Below, one piece after another: positions 4,621 through 6,833 of a DNA stretch of 6,833 nucleotides (position 1 is its first letter; each line of letters opens with the position of its first letter). Origin of the DNA: Clostridiales bacterium (lineage in GTDB: Bacteria > Bacillota > Clostridia > Lachnospirales > Lachnospiraceae); NCBI GenBank assembly GCA_019418195.1, contig DYCJ01000140.1, forward strand, positions 1 through 6,833. The letters are read 5' to 3'. A model generated the notes under the pieces. The model was given only the letters and a program-made list of their open reading frames with translations, was not told the DNA's origin and made no database searches. Made by a program: the position numbers and the translations under genes.

Positions 4621-6117
4621 ATGGGCGAAGTTATATTAACAATGAAAGGGATCGACAAATCTTTCCCGGGTGTTCATGCGCTGGACCATGTAGATCTGGA
4701 AGTCAGAAAAGGTGAAGTACACGCACTCATGGGAGAAAACGGTGCCGGAAAGTCAACACTGATGAAGGTGCTGACAGGTATCTATAAGAAAGATTCCGGA
4801 ACAATTACATATGAAGGAAAAGAAGTAGAATTCCATAATACACGTGAAGCACAGGATGCAGGTGTTGTCATCGTGCATCAGGAGCTTAACATGCTCGGTC
4901 ATCTGACTGTTGCACAGAATATCTTCATCGGAAGAGAGTTCAAAAAAGGCATCAGCATTGATGACAAGAAAATGAATGAAGAAGCCAGAAAGCTGTTTGA
5001 CAGAATGCACATCGACATTGATCCTACTGAGACGATGAGCAGGCTTACAGTTGGTAAACAGCAGATGTGTGAGATCGCAAAAGCGATTTCCCATAAGGCA
5101 AAGGTCATCATCTTCGATGAGCCGTCAGCAGCGCTGACAGAGGCAGAAATCGAAGAACTGTTTAAGATCATCCGCGATCTCCGCGATCAGGGTCTGGGTA
5201 TTGTATACATCTCCCACCGTATGGACGAGATCAAAGTGATCACAGACCGTGTTACAGTAATGCGTGACGGTTCCTATGTCGGAACACTGATCACAAAAGA
5301 TTCAACAAAAGACGATATCATCAACATGATGGTAGGCCGTGTTATCTATGAAGATCCGAAGACAAAGAATATGACACCGCCTGGATCACCGGTTGTGCTC
5401 AAGGTAGAACACCTCAATGCCGGCAAGATGGTTCAGGATGTAAGCTTCGAGCTTCATAAGGGCGAGGTGCTCGGTTTCTCAGGACTGATGGGTGCAGGAC
5501 GTACCGAGACGATGAGAGCTCTGTTCGGTGCCGATCCGATCGACAGTGGAGATATCTACGTCAACGGCAAGAAAGTCACGATCAAGAGCCCGCAGGATGC
5601 GGTTAAGAACGGTATCGGTTATCTGTCAGAGGACAGAAAGAGATTTGGTATTGTTGTTCAGAAGACAGTTGCCGAGAATACGACAATGGCTGATCTGGAC
5701 GAATTCTCCAACGGCCCGTTCATCAATAAGAAGAAGGAGAAAGAAGTTGCCGAGAAATTCGTAGAATCTCTTGCAACAAAGACACCGAGCGTTGACCAGC
5801 TTGTTGTGAACCTGTCAGGTGGTAATCAGCAGAAAGTCGTTATTGCAAAATGGCTGACAAGAAACTGTGATATCCTGATCTTCGATGAGCCGACGAGAGG
5901 TATCGACGTAGGTGCTAAGAATGAGATCTATAAGCTGATGAACCAGCTTGCGGCAGAAGGCAAAGCCATTATAATGGTTTCCTCTGAGATGACCGAGATC
6001 TTACGAATGAGCGACAGGATCGTCGTTATGTGCGAAGGTAAGAAGACCGGTGAGCTGGATATTTCCGAAGCTACACAGGAAAATATCATGAACATGGCTA
6101 CGAGAGAGATAAATTAG
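4621..6117 (+). CDS. Sugar ABC transporter ATP-binding protein (RbsA/MglA-type, two NBDs)
   Basis: This 498-residue cytoplasmic ATPase, with two fused nucleotide-binding domains, powers the importer. Domain 1 has Walker A GENGAGKST (38-46), Q-loop Q87, a variant signature LTVGKQQM (142-149), Walker B VIIFDE (162-167) and switch H199. Domain 2 has a degenerate Walker A, MGAGRTE (R294 in place of the lysine), a canonical signature LSGGNQQK (398-405), Walker B DILIFDE (417-423) and VSSEM in place of the switch histidine. This asymmetric pattern is normal for the CUT2 sugar ATPases RbsA, MglA and XylG and is not a defect. Length also fits. The start at ATG 4621 follows AAGGG (4608-4612) with 8 nt spacing and gives the family-typical beginning ILTMKGIDKSFPGV; the in-frame TTG at 4597 lacks support. 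The 53-bp gap from permease 1 shows no promoter or terminator, and permease 2 begins 13 bp after the stop, so the three are very likely one transcript. Confidence 0.95.
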   Translation: MGEVILTMKGIDKSFPGVHALDHVDLEVRKGEVHALMGENGAGKSTLMKVLTGIYKKDSGTITYEGKEVEFHNTREAQDAGVVIVHQELNMLGHLTVAQNIFIGREFKKGISIDDKKMNEEARKLFDRMHIDIDPTETMSRLTVGKQQMCEIAKAISHKAKVIIFDEPSAALTEAEIEELFKIIRDLRDQGLGIVYISHRMDEIKVITDRVTVMRDGSYVGTLITKDSTKDDIINMMVGRVIYEDPKTKNMTPPGSPVVLKVEHLNAGKMVQDVSFELHKGEVLGFSGLMGAGRTETMRALFGADPIDSGDIYVNGKKVTIKSPQDAVKNGIGYLSEDRKRFGIVVQKTVAENTTMADLDEFSNGPFINKKKEKEVAEKFVESLATKTPSVDQLVVNLSGGNQQKVVIAKWLTRNCDILIFDEPTRGIDVGAKNEIYKLMNQLAAEGKAIIMVSSEMTEILRMSDRIVVMCEGKKTGELDISEATQENIMNMATREIN

Positions 6118-6130
6118 GGAGGAAAACGTG

Positions 6131-6833
6131 ATGGCAAATAAAACAGCAAGTAAAACGGCCGGCACGAATAAGTCGTTCATTGACAGAATGGGTGGACAGA
6201 AATTTATCGTCCTGATCCTTGTCATTGTAATGTTTATCTTCTTCAGTGCAATGAGCCCGGGATTTAGAAAATATACAACAATAGTAAGTATTCTGGATTA
6301 TTCCTATTATATTGCTTTGATGGCGATCGGAGTTACATTCCCGCTGCTGACAGCAGGTGTTGACCTTTCCATTGGTACAGGTCTGATCTGCTACTCACTG
6401 ATCGGCGGATTCCTGGTTGTACATCATGACTGGCCGGTTGCAGCAGGTATGCTTGTGACTGTCCTGCTGGGAATCGCATTTGGTGTGATCAACGGATGTC
6501 TGGTAGCTCTTATGGATCTGCCGCCGTTCCTGGCAACATTATGTACCTGTATGATCACCCGTGGATTCGGAGCAATGGTTGTAGGCGGATATGGTATTCC
6601 CTGGCCGACAGCTACAGCACCGGGCGGATGGTTCAGAAGTATCTTCAAGATCCAGGTAGGCGGTCAGAATATCCCGATCGGATTCCTGTGGATCATCCTT
6701 CTTGTGATCGTTATGAGTTTCGTGCTCAACCATACAAAGATGGGACGTTACACGAGAGCGATCGGAAGTAACAAGGAAGCAACAAGACTTTCCGGAGTTA
6801 ATGTAAAATTCTATCATGTTATGGCATATGTGA
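6131..6833 (+). CDS. Sugar ABC transporter permease 2 (RbsC-type), 3' end off window
   Basis: This open frame runs off the window edge and gives 234 residues, about 70% of a typical RbsC-type permease. The start is ATG 6131, with AGGGAGG (6116-6122) 8 nt upstream and overlapping the ATPase stop; the adjacent in-frame GTG at 6128 is possible too. A Lys/Thr-rich N-terminus is followed by a first membrane span (about residues 24-41), then AIGVTFPLLTAGVDLSIG around D78, several more spans, and the conserved loop MGRYTRAIGSNKEATRLSGVNV beginning at M204. The loop is closely similar to that of permease 1, as is the preceding GGWFR segment, but the two proteins differ widely elsewhere, so they are old paralogues rather than a recent duplication. 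It probably pairs with permease 1. The substrate-binding lipoprotein expected for this importer is likely downstream and is not seen here. Confidence 0.92.
   Translation, partial: MANKTASKTAGTNKSFIDRMGGQKFIVLILVIVMFIFFSAMSPGFRKYTTIVSILDYSYYIALMAIGVTFPLLTAGVDLSIGTGLICYSLIGGFLVVHHDWPVAAGMLVTVLLGIAFGVINGCLVALMDLPPFLATLCTCMITRGFGAMVVGGYGIPWPTATAPGGWFRSIFKIQVGGQNIPIGFLWIILLVIVMSFVLNHTKMGRYTRAIGSNKEATRLSGVNVKFYHVMAYV

Noticed and set aside
5491..5508. Apparently broken Walker A (GAGRTE) in ATPase domain 2
   Set aside because: A degenerate second Walker A with Arg for Lys is normal in RbsA/MglA-type sugar ATPases, so it is not a defect.

Overview
The window is part of a carbohydrate-uptake and catabolism locus, most likely for L-fucose, from a low-to-medium GC Gram-positive anaerobe. 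A gut clostridium of the Lachnospiraceae type fits best. Support for this is the strong AGGAGG-type ribosome binding sites, a textbook sigma-A promoter, a LacI-family local regulator and the overall protein character. The organism call is an inference; no rRNA or other taxonomic marker is present. All genes lie on the plus strand.

Layout. Positions 1-611 hold the last third of L-fucose isomerase (FucI), whose 5' end is off the window. After a 97-bp gap containing a strong 13-bp hairpin comes a complete FGGY sugar kinase (709-2175). By sequence it is of the rhamnulokinase (RhaB) type, but its position beside fucI suggests it phosphorylates L-fuculose. A gap of about 100 bp then carries a plausible promoter, a half-operator and a Shine-Dalgarno hairpin ahead of a LacI-family regulator (2272-3270). 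Next is a 322-bp non-coding control region (3271-3592). It holds a perfect 20-bp palindrome, a perfect-consensus promoter (TTGACA, 17 bp, TATAAT), and a second degenerate palindrome copy in a leader of about 177 nt. Downstream is a ribose/galactose-class (CUT2) ABC importer: permease 1 (3593-4567, GTG start), a double-domain ATPase (4621-6117) and permease 2 (from 6131, cut off by the window end).

How it works together (inference). The importer brings in a sugar, FucI isomerises L-fucose to L-fuculose, and the kinase makes L-fuculose-1-phosphate. The LacI-family protein senses the sugar or an intermediate and controls its own promoter and the transporter promoter through the shared GCGAACC/GGTTCGC element. 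The aldolase (FucA) and the extracellular sugar-binding lipoprotein that such a system needs are not in the window; they presumably lie in the flanks.

Nothing here looks like a mobile element, CRISPR array, RNA gene or defence system. The most distinctive features are the regulatory architecture and the isomerase/kinase family mismatch, rather than a wholly new system.
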